Shown piece by piece: positions 53,156-64,000 of a DNA stretch of 64,000 bases. Below the pieces are notes generated by a model, which saw only the letters and a list, made by a program, of their open reading frames with translations, searched no databases and was not told the origin of the DNA. The translations under genes were made by a program, and so were the position numbers. Source of the stretch: Acanthopleura granulata (taxonomy: Eukaryota > Mollusca > Polyplacophora > Chitonida > Chitonidae); NCBI GenBank assembly GCA_016165875.1, contig JABBOT010000004.1:1674001-1738000 (forward strand), written 5' to 3'. The first letter of the stretch is position 1, and the number at the start of each line of letters is the position of its first letter.

Positions 53156-54099
53156 CTGTTCATTTGATTTTTAGTTAATTGGTAGACAGATGTCTGGTTA
53201 AAGTATAAAAAATCTTAGCGCATTTAATTGCATACTATCATGCAGGTATGATACAAAACAAGTAAATTAGTCAATGGTTGAGAGATTTAGTACATTTGAT
53301 AATGCACTGAATAGAAACCAGGATTCTTTTCAAGCTGAAAATACATATGATTTTATTATAGCATGACGGAAATACTTTTAGCAGAAATTCCCTCACAAGA
53401 CAATTTAGGGTAGCTTCTCTTTCTATGAATCGTATCAAAGAGATATGTGAAAGGCTTTCTTCATGTTAATGCAATAGATCGTCCTTGAATTCCTGTCATG
53501 GGTGTTGTGGGCCAACAGATAATGTATAGGCCTTTACACGACTGCCCCCATCACAGTACATATGTACATGTTTATGTAGAAATTCCGTCACACACTGAAA
53601 AAGTAATTTCATCACATGTGTTAATTATAATTCTCAAGTTATGTAAAAATCTCATTTTACGGTGCCATTTAAAACATAATTGTACAGGCCTATGTAATAG
53701 GGCTATATAGGAACTGGGCTTCCTACAACGAAAGTGAATACAGTGTATGCTTATGACTGATCAAGCATCAGGATACACGCATCAATAATAATTAAATAAC
53801 TGTAGGCCTACAGCCATTAAGTACCTTCGAGGTATATACATAATTACCACGTTGGCCTAAAGTTTTTCTTGAACATACAACACGACCTTTTAGTCTGTGA
53901 AGGCCAATACACGCCTATGCATGTATAGGCCTACTGTATATAGGGTACACATAGGCCCACTTTAACAGCCTGAAAGGTGCAGTATCTGCAGCCTGCATCA
54001 GAAAACTTGAGATTCGCATAATATCAGGGAAGATACAGTAATGAGACATAGCAGAGAGTTATATTTCCTTTTAATAATTTCACAATAATGACATGGGCT

Positions 54100-54800
54100 G
54101 GTAATTATTTTTATTGGGGTTGGCGTCGGGTGTGTCCATGGCGTCGACTGAACCTATGTTTATTCTGCATGTGTTGACTTGCATTTGTATTATGGCCATT
54201 CGTAAAGCTTCTCTTTAACGGTTACATGTTGGGGTCGTTCAATGCTAATGACGCATTTGGTAAAAAGGACGACGCATTTCATGGCAGCGGGTTTGGTCTT
54301 GTCAGCCGTGCCTCAGTTGTTTAGGACGCCATATGTATGACAAAAGCTTTCCGCCATCTTTGAATCCAGGGACTTCGTGTGCTTTATGATCATGTGAGGC
54401 GGTCGGGCGTAAAACCCCATGTCCTTCCGCACAGAAAATAATCCCTAATGGATCTGTACATTTATGTTATTTATGAAATGCACAGATGATGGTGAGGACA
54501 AAATGCAGTACATATGACAGAATTTGGATAATTCATAGTAAGAAGTTGGTTAAACTGTGTCTTATTGCCTTGCTTTGGATGGAAACATAGTTCGGCGGTT
54601 ATGCGGAATAATCGTTGATTTGCTGACGCGCTGAGTCTGGCAACAGTTGCCGTAGGAATAAACGCCATAGCCACGGTAGCTGTGACGACTGTTACCCGCC
54701 AACAAGACTAAGGTGATTTTTCCTTTCCATTTTACCAGTAGGGTTACTCACTGTGTAGTGTTATTACACGGCCTGCACCGGTCGTTCTTCCTTAGTTTGG
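54100..54800 (+). promoter_or_regulatory. Candidate Rfx promoter / first-exon region
   Basis: Locally CpG-rich compared with its surroundings, with TTCCGCCATCTTTG (YY1-type) at about 54349 and an everted pair of RFX half-sites GGCAACAGTTGCC at 54639-54651. A GT donor-like AAG|GTGATT follows at 54713. No transcript support. Confidence 0.25.
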
Positions 54801-57800
54801 CCGTCCATGGCTGATTTGAAGCTGAAAATCATACACAACCAAACACACAGTCTTCTCATAAAATGGCGAAGCATTTTATCAGCGTTCTACTCAGTTTTGT
54901 CGAAATTAATCGCAGTGCGATCCAACTCGTTGTTTTTCTCCGTAATTGCCACTTTATATATGGGGGTTACTACTTCCGTTAATGATTAAGCAACTCGCTG
55001 CTATAATGGGTGTGTTTTTCTCTCCAAAATATTTTAAATGTATCAGAGTGGTATCTTGCCCGAAAGTACATGTATGTGATTTAATGGAGTATACACATAA
55101 ATGTTTATTAATGAAATCTGTCTTGTAGTCGAGTAGCAGATATAGTTTGGGGGCATTTTTTGATGACTTCTTAATTAAGTTATATCTAATGATCCTTTGA
55201 GATGATCATGGAGAAATTCGTTATAAATATATATAGATGCCAACATGGCACACCAACTGAATAACAACACCAGATGAATGCTAATGAAATTATGATAGAC
55301 ATGTATAGTCTTGTTACTGTAAAGATGGTGAATGCCAACCTTTGGTAACCTTTGTGGAGTGCAGCTTCCAATGCGTCAAGAGTTCTTGTTTTAGTTTGGG
55401 GAAACTTGTAGTTCATGAGATAAAGAATACACATTGTTTCATTGAAATATTACATATGATGTGTTGATACACAGGAATCCTGGAAGCTAAAAATATGTCA
55501 CATTGTGACATATTTATAAAGGCACGAAGTTACTGTGTTAAATTTCTTTGATTTTGTCTGATAGAGTGTCATTTATTGGTGGCTGTAAAGACAAAACTGG
55601 TGCTGTTGTTAGTGACTAGCAGATACTTTAATGAAATGACATGATTCTATGATATGATGGCCACTTTAGCTTTTAAACTCCACATTCATTGCATTCAGTG
55701 ATCATTGCTTTTTTATTTATTGCTATACTTGCATATTTTTAAGTTACGCAATGGCAGTCAGTTTTATGGATGGAGAAGTGCTCATGGTAAACAATTGAAT
55801 TGTGTCAAGTTAATGGCCAGCTTTTCACTGTTCACATATACATGCCATATTGGTGAATGACAGGGGTGCTCAATGAACATTAGACTGCAAGCATTGTCGT
55901 ATGAATGTCAGTAAGGCTCTCTGAACAGTGAGATTGGCGGAAATATACAAAATCTCTGTCCAAAGCCAGGTTTGAAATGGTAACTCATGTGTCCTAGCAA
56001 GTGAGAGGTAATCACATGTTCCACAGTGTTTTAAAACACTGCCAGTTAATTAACAGCATATATATTGTACCATGGATTGATTGAAGACGCTGTTTTCTCT
56101 CATAGGTTTTGAAAATATTTGAAAATTGTATTGGGTAATTGTGTGGCAGCATAATTGGCATGTGCTTATCAGGGCAGTGTCTACATTAGATGTTCCTAGC
56201 AGGACCATATCTGCGAAATGATTACAGGTGGCATCGTGACTGTTCATAAAAATTTTTACAAAATGCAAAATCAAGGTGATGCTCTCTGAGAGGTGTTAGA
56301 TCTGTGAATGAAAGAAATTTTTATGAGGATTGAACTTTTTATTGGTGAAGCATCGTATTTGTGTTCAGTTCTCTTTGGCTGGTTAGTTTCAATACAGCCA
56401 TCATTTGTTGGTAGTGTTTGAAAAATTTGCGAAAGCTGATGAAAAAAAAAAAAAAATCTCTTACAATTTTATTTATAAAACTCCTATGCCTTAAACATAG
56501 CAGTTCCTTTGTTCTTTCCTGTTGTGTGTCACATTTCTCAGTGCATGTGTAGTCATGTAACACTAAGGTTATACACAAGTACTATAGGATCACAGCAGGA
56601 AACAATCTGTTTTAATGCAATTTGCACACTCTTGCAGCTAGAATTTGTTATTCTGTACATTTCACACGGCTAAAACACCATAATCATAGCTTTTCCATTT
56701 GATTATTAAAACATATATTTTCTGCATCACAGGCCAGTTTGGTGAACAAAAATTAAAATCCACTCACCATTGTGTGCATTGTCTTGCCATTTGCTGGGGC
56801 AGCAGCGAATGTTCTGCTAAATTTTCATACATTTCATCAATTACCAATGTCAGCAGCAGTTATATGCTATGGTAGTCATATTCGACAATGCCCATGAAAC
56901 TGGGCGTTACAGCACCATGAAGTGGCAGTTGAGCTGGACCGATGCTGTGTTTAATTCTCTGCTGTCCACCATGTGGTGCTTTAGTCTCCTGATACTGCTC
57001 GCAAATAATTTCCTAGGCTAATACTTTTGAATAAACATGTTACAAGCCATAATGAGAGGTTGAACATGTTTCATTTTGTCCTAGGACAATATTTGCGATA
57101 AATATCAAGTAGAGTCCAGCAAGTGACGGGGCGACAGTGTTTGTTGAGGCAGTAGCTGAAAGTTACTGGTCACTAAAATCTTTCGAAACATTCTAATATC
57201 TGTGTAAACCACTTAATAAAAGAAATCCTTTAATGTTTGCCCATCTTTTGTACATGATGGCCTTTTAAAGGCCAAATCAGGGTGTTACACGTGTGATTTA
57301 AAGAGCTTGTTGAGGCATAATCAGGGACTTGATTGTGTGAGAGCAATTGCGCTCGCCAAAAACGATTGAACAGCTGGATCAGCGTGGGAGAGCAAAAAGT
57401 TACGTGTAGAAACACAAAAATATAAACCATAAAAGATTTTCGTCATAATGTTCCTCATACATGTAATTTAAGTTAACAAAGCCATTTTATGGCATAGATC
57501 TAGTCACTGTAGAGATCGGTTTAAACTTTGCCAAGTGACATAACACCAGGGGAAGTAACTCTATATGTGCAAAATAAATACACTTTGTGTGTATTTATAA
57601 ATCAGTGGAAAGGATCAAAAGAGGACATCTTGAAGAACTTGACCAGAAATAGCAGATATAACAGAACTGGAATGGATGGAGAAAACCACAACAAGAAAGA
57701 GCTGTAATCATCCTGTTATAGAATAGAAAAGAAATGCTACTAATTCTCGTCAACAAATTGCATAACCCACTCACATAGAACTTAATTGTCCATCATCCAA

Positions 57801-57996
57801 ATAAAAAGGTTTCTATAATATACTGGTTACTTTCGTGAGTATTTTTCTCCTGTTACTTTTGATTAGTGTGACAGTATTTCTAAGAGTTAAAGCATTCATT
57901 AAACTTAATATATTTGCTCTCTTGATTTTACCAGTTTGCACACGTATATTATTTGGTTTGCTATCTTGTATGTGTTAATTTTGTTGTAGCTATCCG

Positions 57997-58068
57997 ATGG
58001 CGACACAGACTTTCTTATCGGACATTCAGGCTATGAACCCTACCTCAGTGACAGCCCAGCAGGTTCAG
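57997..58068 (+). CDS. Rfx: Rfx coding exon 1
   Basis: The exon begins at 57990 after TTTTGTTGTAG; the ATG is at 57997. MATQTFLSDIQAMNPTSVTA and donor CAG|GTATGT, phase 0. Confidence 0.8.
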
Positions 58069-61000
58069 GTATGTGCAGATTTCCAGATTAGTTGTGGACT
58101 TGCTGTGTAGATGATGTTGGTTTATTCATATTCTTTTATGGTATATCTGCTTCACGTTAAGATTGAGAGACTTTCTTTGGTTGACCCAAGATTACTTCTT
58201 TCATTTATACTCCCTTGAATTCTCGAAAGATTGTCATGGCTGAGGATCTATCTTGGGGTATGTGGCAATCACTCTTTACTTGGGGTACCTCATGTCTGAG
58301 TCACTCACCTTGAAAACCCTTTGCTTTCCTTGCTTTAACTGCTTCAAATATTATGTTGAGTTCAATGAAATGTGCAAAAGGACCCATAAAAGCTGCCAAA
58401 ACAAGCTGCCAAAGATTCTGAACCTTCAGATGTTGTAAACTTTCTCTGTTCTGCATTTGTTTTGTTTTTTTCTGCATTGCCGAGATCAATCTCTTTTCAT
58501 AAAATTTGATAAGAAGCCTAACTGGTGTGAACTGAAAAAGTTTGTAACAATCTTGGTGTAGCACATGGCAGTCAGAATAGGTTGATCAATTTTACTCTTT
58601 GCACAAACAATATGGATAATTTTAAAGGAAGCTTTTTTTGTCTGATACCTTTTACGTGGAAATCTCACAGGAAACTTGGTCATAGTTAGGCATAAACAAA
58701 TGCAGACTTAGACACTTATGCTGTTGACAGGATGTGGGTTCTGGTGTGACAATCTTTACTGTATTTCATCTTCATGTCAAGGCCTGCTCTTAGAATTACC
58801 TGCACTGGTGAACACTCTGATTAAGTTCATGGGGTGGTTGAGATGCCTGTCTTTGCTTCTCTAACACATGAGGTGTTGGTTACCTTGCCTCCACTGTCAT
58901 TGGTGGCAATGTGACATCTGTGTGTCACATGTTGGAAAGTATCAACTTTCACATGCCCAAGGTCAGTGGGTTACTCCAAGTGTTTCAGTTTCCTCACCTC
59001 AGCCTCTGTTCATATTTACGTGAAACATTCTTGAACTGTTGACTGTGATTAAGCAAATGCATAATTGAATCCAATGGTGTATTTCAGAATGTGCCTAAGG
59101 CCCAGCAGACAGGCAGCCCCATTCAGCAGGCACAGGTGGTACAACAACAGAAAGTCACTGCTAGTCAGTCTGCCACCACTGCGGGCCAGGGCCAGACAAC
59201 CACCATCATCCAGCCTGCACAGGCTCACACGGGCAGCCAACAACAGTCGTACATTGTCACAAGTAAGCAGGATGCCCATGACCAGTATCTTCTGTATGGA
59301 GACGATGGCAGTCTGTTAAGTAAGACAAAGGCATTGTGTGAGTTCAAGATTGCAGTGTCATTTTTCCTCCTGCGTGCGTTAAACTTTCCCTGTGCTAACA
59401 GTAGGGTTCCTCATCTGATGAATAAGGGGGGTAGCAATTTCCAATCTCCAGAACAGTTGTTCTGTTGGTCTCAGTGCATCGCAGTACAGTTTTATGAGTA
59501 GCCTTGCTCAGGTAAAGTATGGTCAGTGAGAAGGATAGCTTGGCTGTTAAGATGGTGTAAATAGTTACCTCCCTTTACCAGTGTCAGCGAACCCGATTAA
59601 CTTGATCTGTTAAAAGCACCTGTTTGAAGTTGAAGTGTTATCCCACCTCCTTCACAGCCACTGCACAAAACAGTTCAGATTTTTTCTGCATTGACCATGT
59701 AATATATGTAGTTTACATATGAACCCACTACATACATGTATTGAATATTGCACTTGTGTAAATTTTAGTGAAAACAAATACCATATGTGTACATTGACTG
59801 CCTTTGATCTCCATTTATTGTATTTGCTGTCCCGTTGTGAACATTTGTTTTGGCTTGCAGTTCCAAAATTGGGAATGCTTGATAAAAGTTATGTCATTTC
59901 TGCTGATTGTCAGTTTGAATTGTATAATGCTTTGCAAAGGTTCATAGGTGTCAGTGGAATACAGTTATGGGCCTTGCTTTAACAAGTTACACCTATTCTA
60001 TGCATATATCCTCTTTGGTAATGCTTTGACTTGCCTCATGTCATCAGACAGAATGATCAGAGTGATTCCATTTTAGCCTAATGTCACTGTTTGGGAGACC
60101 TGACCAGTAATATCAATAAGCTCAAAGTAATTTATGCATTTCTTTAAAGAATGTTGGCTTTAGATCAAGGAACCTCCCTGTAACCATCACAAACTGTTGA
60201 CAACCAAAGCAAAAATTAGTCCTGCATATGAGTTGCACCCTATTTTGAAATGTCCAGGGGCTGAATATAGTGCGTATCAAAGGCCATAAATGCGTAAGTG
60301 TTAATTAAAGTACCATGGAACTTACGTGGTCTATGCATGTCATCCTTGGAAGCAGTACAACAGCTAAGAAAAAAAGAATTGCCCTTGTATATGTAACTAG
60401 AAGGATGAAGCATGTCAAGGCATCGCAATTTGGCTACATTTGGCTTTTCTGGCTCCATTTGCTTAGTGGTGTCTGATCAGTTTATTTGTTGAAACATGTT
60501 AAATGAATTCTTTATGCCATAGTCATTACCAGTCACTTTTGTTACTTGTAACAAGACAATGACCATATAATGGTTAGTAAAACTAGATTTTGTTCTGTAG
60601 TTCAGCAGAAAGATTTGAAATCATTTAGTCCGAAAAGATTAACTCTTCACTTCGCAGTAAAATTTTTATTTTCACCCCAAAATTTGATGTGGAAGAATGA
60701 CGTAGCACTGTTTGATTATTTATGTGTACATGTATGTATATGTGCATATATTTTAATCATCTTATCTTCAATCGCTTATATGTTTGTCGGGAAAAAAAAA
60801 AGTGGACTAAACTTTTTTACAATGTTACAGCATCAGCTCTGAATGAGGATCAAGGTCAGGAGACAGTGACAATACAACAAGGGAATGGACAGACAGTGTA
60901 TCCTCAAGTACAATACCTGGACAGTAGTGACCACACCATCTATGCCTCTGCCAATGGACAAATGTACGGATATACTCCTAAAGGAGTAATAAACTTCTGA

Positions 61001-63069
61001 TCAGTTGGAGCTTTTAATGTAATGTCACGGGAGATAGGGACATTAATTATTCAAATTTTTGAAATGGTTCAAATGGTCAGGGTCATCAGCCAGTTCCGCT
61101 GGGATTTTTTAAAATAATTTTTTAATTCTTCTCACTTGACTTTAAATATCTATATACTGAAAACCCTTTAACCTGTGTTCACGAAATTACAGCAATTCAC
61201 TACCAAGTTTATTTTTTTTCACCTAACTTGGTCACCATATTGGATTTTGTTAAAAGATATTAAACTTTTTTCTTCTGTTATCAGCTTGACTTAAAAGGTT
61301 CAAATTTGAAAGATACATTCTACAAACATTTTTGTATTATTGACCTAACTGTGACCTAGCTTCTGTTTGTCTTCTTTTTGGACTTGAACATTTTGCAGAC
61401 TTCTTTTCAAAATGGTTAGATTGAATGAAAACTGAAAATTTAAAAGTTGCAGACCTAAAAGTAGTTTTGGACATGAAAGCCCTTTCTGATATGAACTACA
61501 TTGTTGTGAATAGCAAAGTTCACGTCTTATTTCTTAGATAGGCCTGTAAATGCGGCACAAATAACTGGAGAAATGCGCCGGTTGAATGGCACTATTTTAC
61601 TGTTTTAAATCCAATGGGAGCAGAAAGCTGGTGACTGCATAATGGCATGCTGTACAAATTTGATAAATAATGTTAGTTTTTATGAAAACTCAGATCACAG
61701 TTGTTAAGGTGCTTGTTTGTTACATTTATTTTACACACAGACAATTAAATGTAAAACAAAGCTTTGGAAGAGCATGGAATCACAGCTGAAATGGCTTTCA
61801 GCTAAGTAAATGTGCAGTAGTTGTTGTCATGTCCCTTGCAGAGGGTCCAGCCATCATACATCCTAGAAGTACAATAGTGTGCTAGCCCAGTGGAATGGGA
61901 AATTAGGATAGGAATGTGTTGTGTAGTTTTAAACTTGCTGTATAGGTAACATGCTCTTCCACTGAAGAAATAAATGTCTTTTTACTAGTGATGGTCTGTA
62001 ACTCTGTAGAGACTGAAGTGTCAAAGCCAATATGCCGCAACTTCTACCACACTGCAGAGTGTGAGGTACTCTATGTATCTTGGTGGTATAGACAGAATTA
62101 ACAAATTGAAGTATCACAGATTTTTAAACACTTCTAATCCCTCTTTACATGGAATAACAAAAGGGCCATGTACTGTATAAATGTAGGGTAAGTGACATGC
62201 ATAGCTATGCTTTATTCCACATCCCTACAACACATGCAAGCTAGAGTGCCTTCCCTGGGCGACTGGTTACTGAATAACTATGACAGCCCATCAAAGTGTG
62301 CATGGCTCCAACCCTTGGCCCACAGTACCGCTCTTGGAGATGTAACTGCCTTACCTTTTTTTAAACTTTTTGTCATGGATTCATGGGAAATTTATTTTTC
62401 AGTGTAGGACAAAAATGCTTATAAGCACTGGTTTTAGTTCGTCGGTTCTGAAACAGAATTGAAAAAAGCGCTAATGATGTTGAAAGGAATGTCGTTTTAT
62501 TTTTAATGTGTTAAATGAACACTGATTTCTGCTGCATGTTGAACTGGTGTGGTTGTGTATTTGACATTTCAGGCAGTCAACATACCCTGAGTACAGTCAG
62601 ACTACAATGTACGCCCCTGTGTCGGGAACATACTACCAAACTGCTGGCTCACAGGTATTTTGCAATCAACAATGAGATACCTTTTTTTTTTCAGCTCTAC
62701 TTAAACATGTATGCCTACATTTCGCAACATGGTGGCATACTTTCTTTACATGACCTTTTTGCAGAACATCGTAGGTCAATTCATTTTCTGCAGGTTAACT
62801 CAATATCTATACTACAGCCTTACTAAAGGCCTAGTTATTTCTGTTGTTTGTAACAGTTATGTTTTATTTTTCCACAGGCAGGCACACCAGTCACCCAGAT
62901 TGGGGTGCCGGGTCAAATCATCACCCACCAGGGGGGTACGTTCTTAGTTCAGCAAGGTACAATGGACGGCGAGGGTACACCTCTAGGCCACACCACCAGA
63001 GCCTCGCCGGCCACAGTAGGTATCTCAGACGTGCTGGCAAAGTGTGTACCTACTCTGAGTAACAGAGAG
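57997..63069 (+). CDS. Rfx: RFX1/2/3-class transcription factor, N-terminal exons (partial, continues off the right edge)
   Basis: RFX1/2/3 proteins bind X-boxes through a winged-helix domain and drive ciliary and MHC-type genes. Five exons (57997-58068, 59088-59319, 60831-60963, 62573-62654, 62878-63015 or -63069) join in phase into 219 or 237 residues. They encode the Gln/Thr/Ser-rich activation region (PIQQAQVVQQQKV). Family blocks follow: TVYPQVQYLDSSDHTIYA (human RFX3 VYPAQVQYVEGSDTVY), STYPEYSQTTMYAPVSG, GQIITHQGGTFLVQQGTM, and HTTRASPAT, the motif just before the DNA-binding domain. That domain, the dimerisation region and the C-terminus lie beyond the window. The start is the first ATG of exon 1. 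Seven upstream bases in this exon are also open, so an earlier start in a 5' exon cannot be excluded. Confidence 0.9.
58069..59087 (+). other. Rfx intron 1
   Basis: A weak dispersed-repeat remnant at about 58870-59050 (GTGAAACATTCTTGAACTGT). Nothing else seen. Confidence 0.4.
59088..59319 (+). CDS. Rfx: Rfx coding exon 2
   Basis: Acceptor GGTGTATTTCAG, donor TTAA|GTAAGA, phase 0 to 1. Gln-rich activation region ending QYLLYGDDGSLL. Confidence 0.88.
59320..62572 (+). other. Rfx introns 2 and 3 (either side of exon 3)
   Basis: 59320-60830 and 60964-62572 hold no repeat of the families above and no exon I can support. Confidence 0.4.
60831..60963 (+). CDS. Rfx: Rfx coding exon 3
   Basis: Acceptor CAATGTTACAG, phase 1 to 2. 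The donor CAAAT|GTACGG is weak but is the only one that keeps frame with exon 4. Reading on would reach a TGA at 60998-61000. Confidence 0.75.
62573..62654 (+). CDS. Rfx: Rfx coding exon 4
   Basis: Acceptor TTGACATTTCAG, donor TCACAG|GTATTT, phase 2 to 0. QSTYPEYSQTTMYAPVSG aligns with the human RTTTYPYTETQMY block. Confidence 0.85.
62878..63069 (+). CDS. Rfx: Rfx coding exon 5 with two in-frame donors
   Basis: Acceptor TTTTTCCACAG. The first donor at 63016 (GCCACA|GTAGGT) ends at HTTRASPAT. The second at 63070 (AGAGAG|GTAAAT) adds VGISDVLAKCVPTLSNRE. Both leave phase 0. Confidence 0.85.
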
Positions 63070-64000
63070 GTAAATGACCAAACTGAAAGCTGTTACATTT
63101 CAGTTCTTCTCTATTCATAGATATTTGTCTGCCATTACTAGATGTTTTTGGGTGCATGCCAGGGACTGTAGCTAACAGCATGTTTGGCTGCAGCTCCATG
63201 TCTGTTGTAAGGCTGCATGTCGAAATCTTAAGAGTCCTTTTTTTCTTGGCTAAATTTCTGTATGAAATGAGTTTTGTCTGTTTTTCTAAATAGTTGTATA
63301 ATGCATTTTGGGATATAAAAGTAATATGACCCTACAGAAAGCACCAATTCCTCAGTCTTACACAAATTGACCTGCGTAAAGAATTTCAGTTAAATGGCTT
63401 AGGTAATTAAGCTGTTTAATTTCTATCCTGGGCTGATAAAGCCAAAGACAGGTACATTAGAGACAAATATATGTAGGTGCACAACTGTTCACTGGAACTT
63501 AGTAACTTTTTTGCCTATTACCTACTTTTCCCTTCACCAGAAATCAAACCATGGTGACCATTGCTGTTTTTTTTTTCCCATTTGTCACAGCTTTGAACTC
63601 AGTGGCTCAAAATCTACAAATTACAACCCTCAGCCTTCAAATTGAGTTTCTGGCCATATATTCTCCTTATATATTCATCATTAGATGCTATGTATTGAAG
63701 TGCAGAACAACCATGAAAACATGTAATTCCTTGTACTAATCCCCTCTCAAAGATGCAATAGGGCAGGCTATGTACAGTTTTATAATGGTAACAAGGTTTA
63801 TAGCGTCCTGAATTACTTCATAATTCAGGGCTCGAAGAATGTGAGTGCCAACTTGCCACTACCAACAAATTAAAGCAGTATGGCAAGTAAATATAGTTAT
63901 CTACTATAGGCAGATTGTTATTTGACTTGCTTGCAATGTTGACTATGAAAAAAGTAAATCCACTATTTATCCGTATGAATCAAAAATTGCTGAATAGCCT
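63070..64000 (+). other. Rfx intron 5, cut by the window end
   Basis: No exon recognised; the DNA-binding-domain exons must lie beyond 64000. Confidence 0.5.

Larger units (their letters stand above)
45987..57996. other. Gene-poor interval between NDC1 and Rfx (about 12 kb)
   Basis: Begins with the NDC1 3' UTR; an AATAAA at 47344-47349 is one candidate end signal. It then holds SINEs, a foldback element, microsatellites and AT-rich stretches. CpG-rich patches at about 52.2-52.7 and 54.1-54.8 kb could be promoters or non-coding first exons of Rfx. No coding exon is supported. Confidence 0.5.

Noticed and set aside
54807..54989. ATG frame MADLKLKIIHNQTHS as the Rfx start
   Set aside because: No donor in phase with exon 1 at 57990 and no similarity to RFX N-termini.

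Overview
This window is an intron-rich, AT-rich animal nuclear segment. The three recognisable genes are metazoan (TAX1BP3/TIP-1, the nucleoporin NDC1, and an RFX1/2/3-class transcription factor). Introns follow GT-AG rules, and both intergenic and intronic DNA is littered with a tRNA-derived SINE whose 3' tail reads like TTGAGTACGGCGTAAAAC followed by (AAAT)n. I associate that repeat, a second dispersed family ending in CATACATA, and a marked excess of the palindrome TACATGTA with lophotrochozoans, most likely a marine mollusc. The species cannot be fixed from the sequence alone. Nothing bacterial, viral or CRISPR-like is visible.

Layout, left to right. (1) 272-422 (+): one internal exon of an unrecognised Ser/Thr-rich protein whose gene mostly lies off the left edge. 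(2) 2020-4626 (+): a complete three-exon gene for a secreted, Gln/Asn/Pro-rich protein of 188 residues with no family I can name. It is followed by a long T-rich downstream region containing a 94-bp minisatellite in which every unit carries an RFX X-box-like palindrome. (3) 15294-23640 (-): TAX1BP3, a stand-alone PDZ-domain protein in four exons. (4) 24531-45986 (+): NDC1, the six-pass transmembrane nucleoporin, 17 exons in continuous phase, about 562 residues, head-to-head with TAX1BP3 (about 890 bp between start codons). (5) About 46-58 kb: a gene-poor, SINE-rich interval. (6) 57997 to beyond the window (+): the 5' coding exons of an RFX1/2/3-type factor. The window ends inside the intron before the DNA-binding domain.

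The genes do not form one pathway: PDZ scaffold, nuclear-pore membrane anchor, transcription factor and secreted orphan. The most interesting signals are at splice sites and in repeats. TAX1BP3 exon 2 has four tandem copies of its own 3' end plus 5' splice site (34-36 bp units). The acceptor of NDC1 exon 12 is preceded by tandem copies of itself (about 51 bp units). RFX exon 5 has two in-frame donors that would toggle 18 residues. A foldback, hAT-like MITE with an 8-bp target duplication sits nested in a SINE in NDC1 intron 1. No previously undescribed multi-gene system is evident; splice-site duplication by local tandem repeats is the best candidate for something new.
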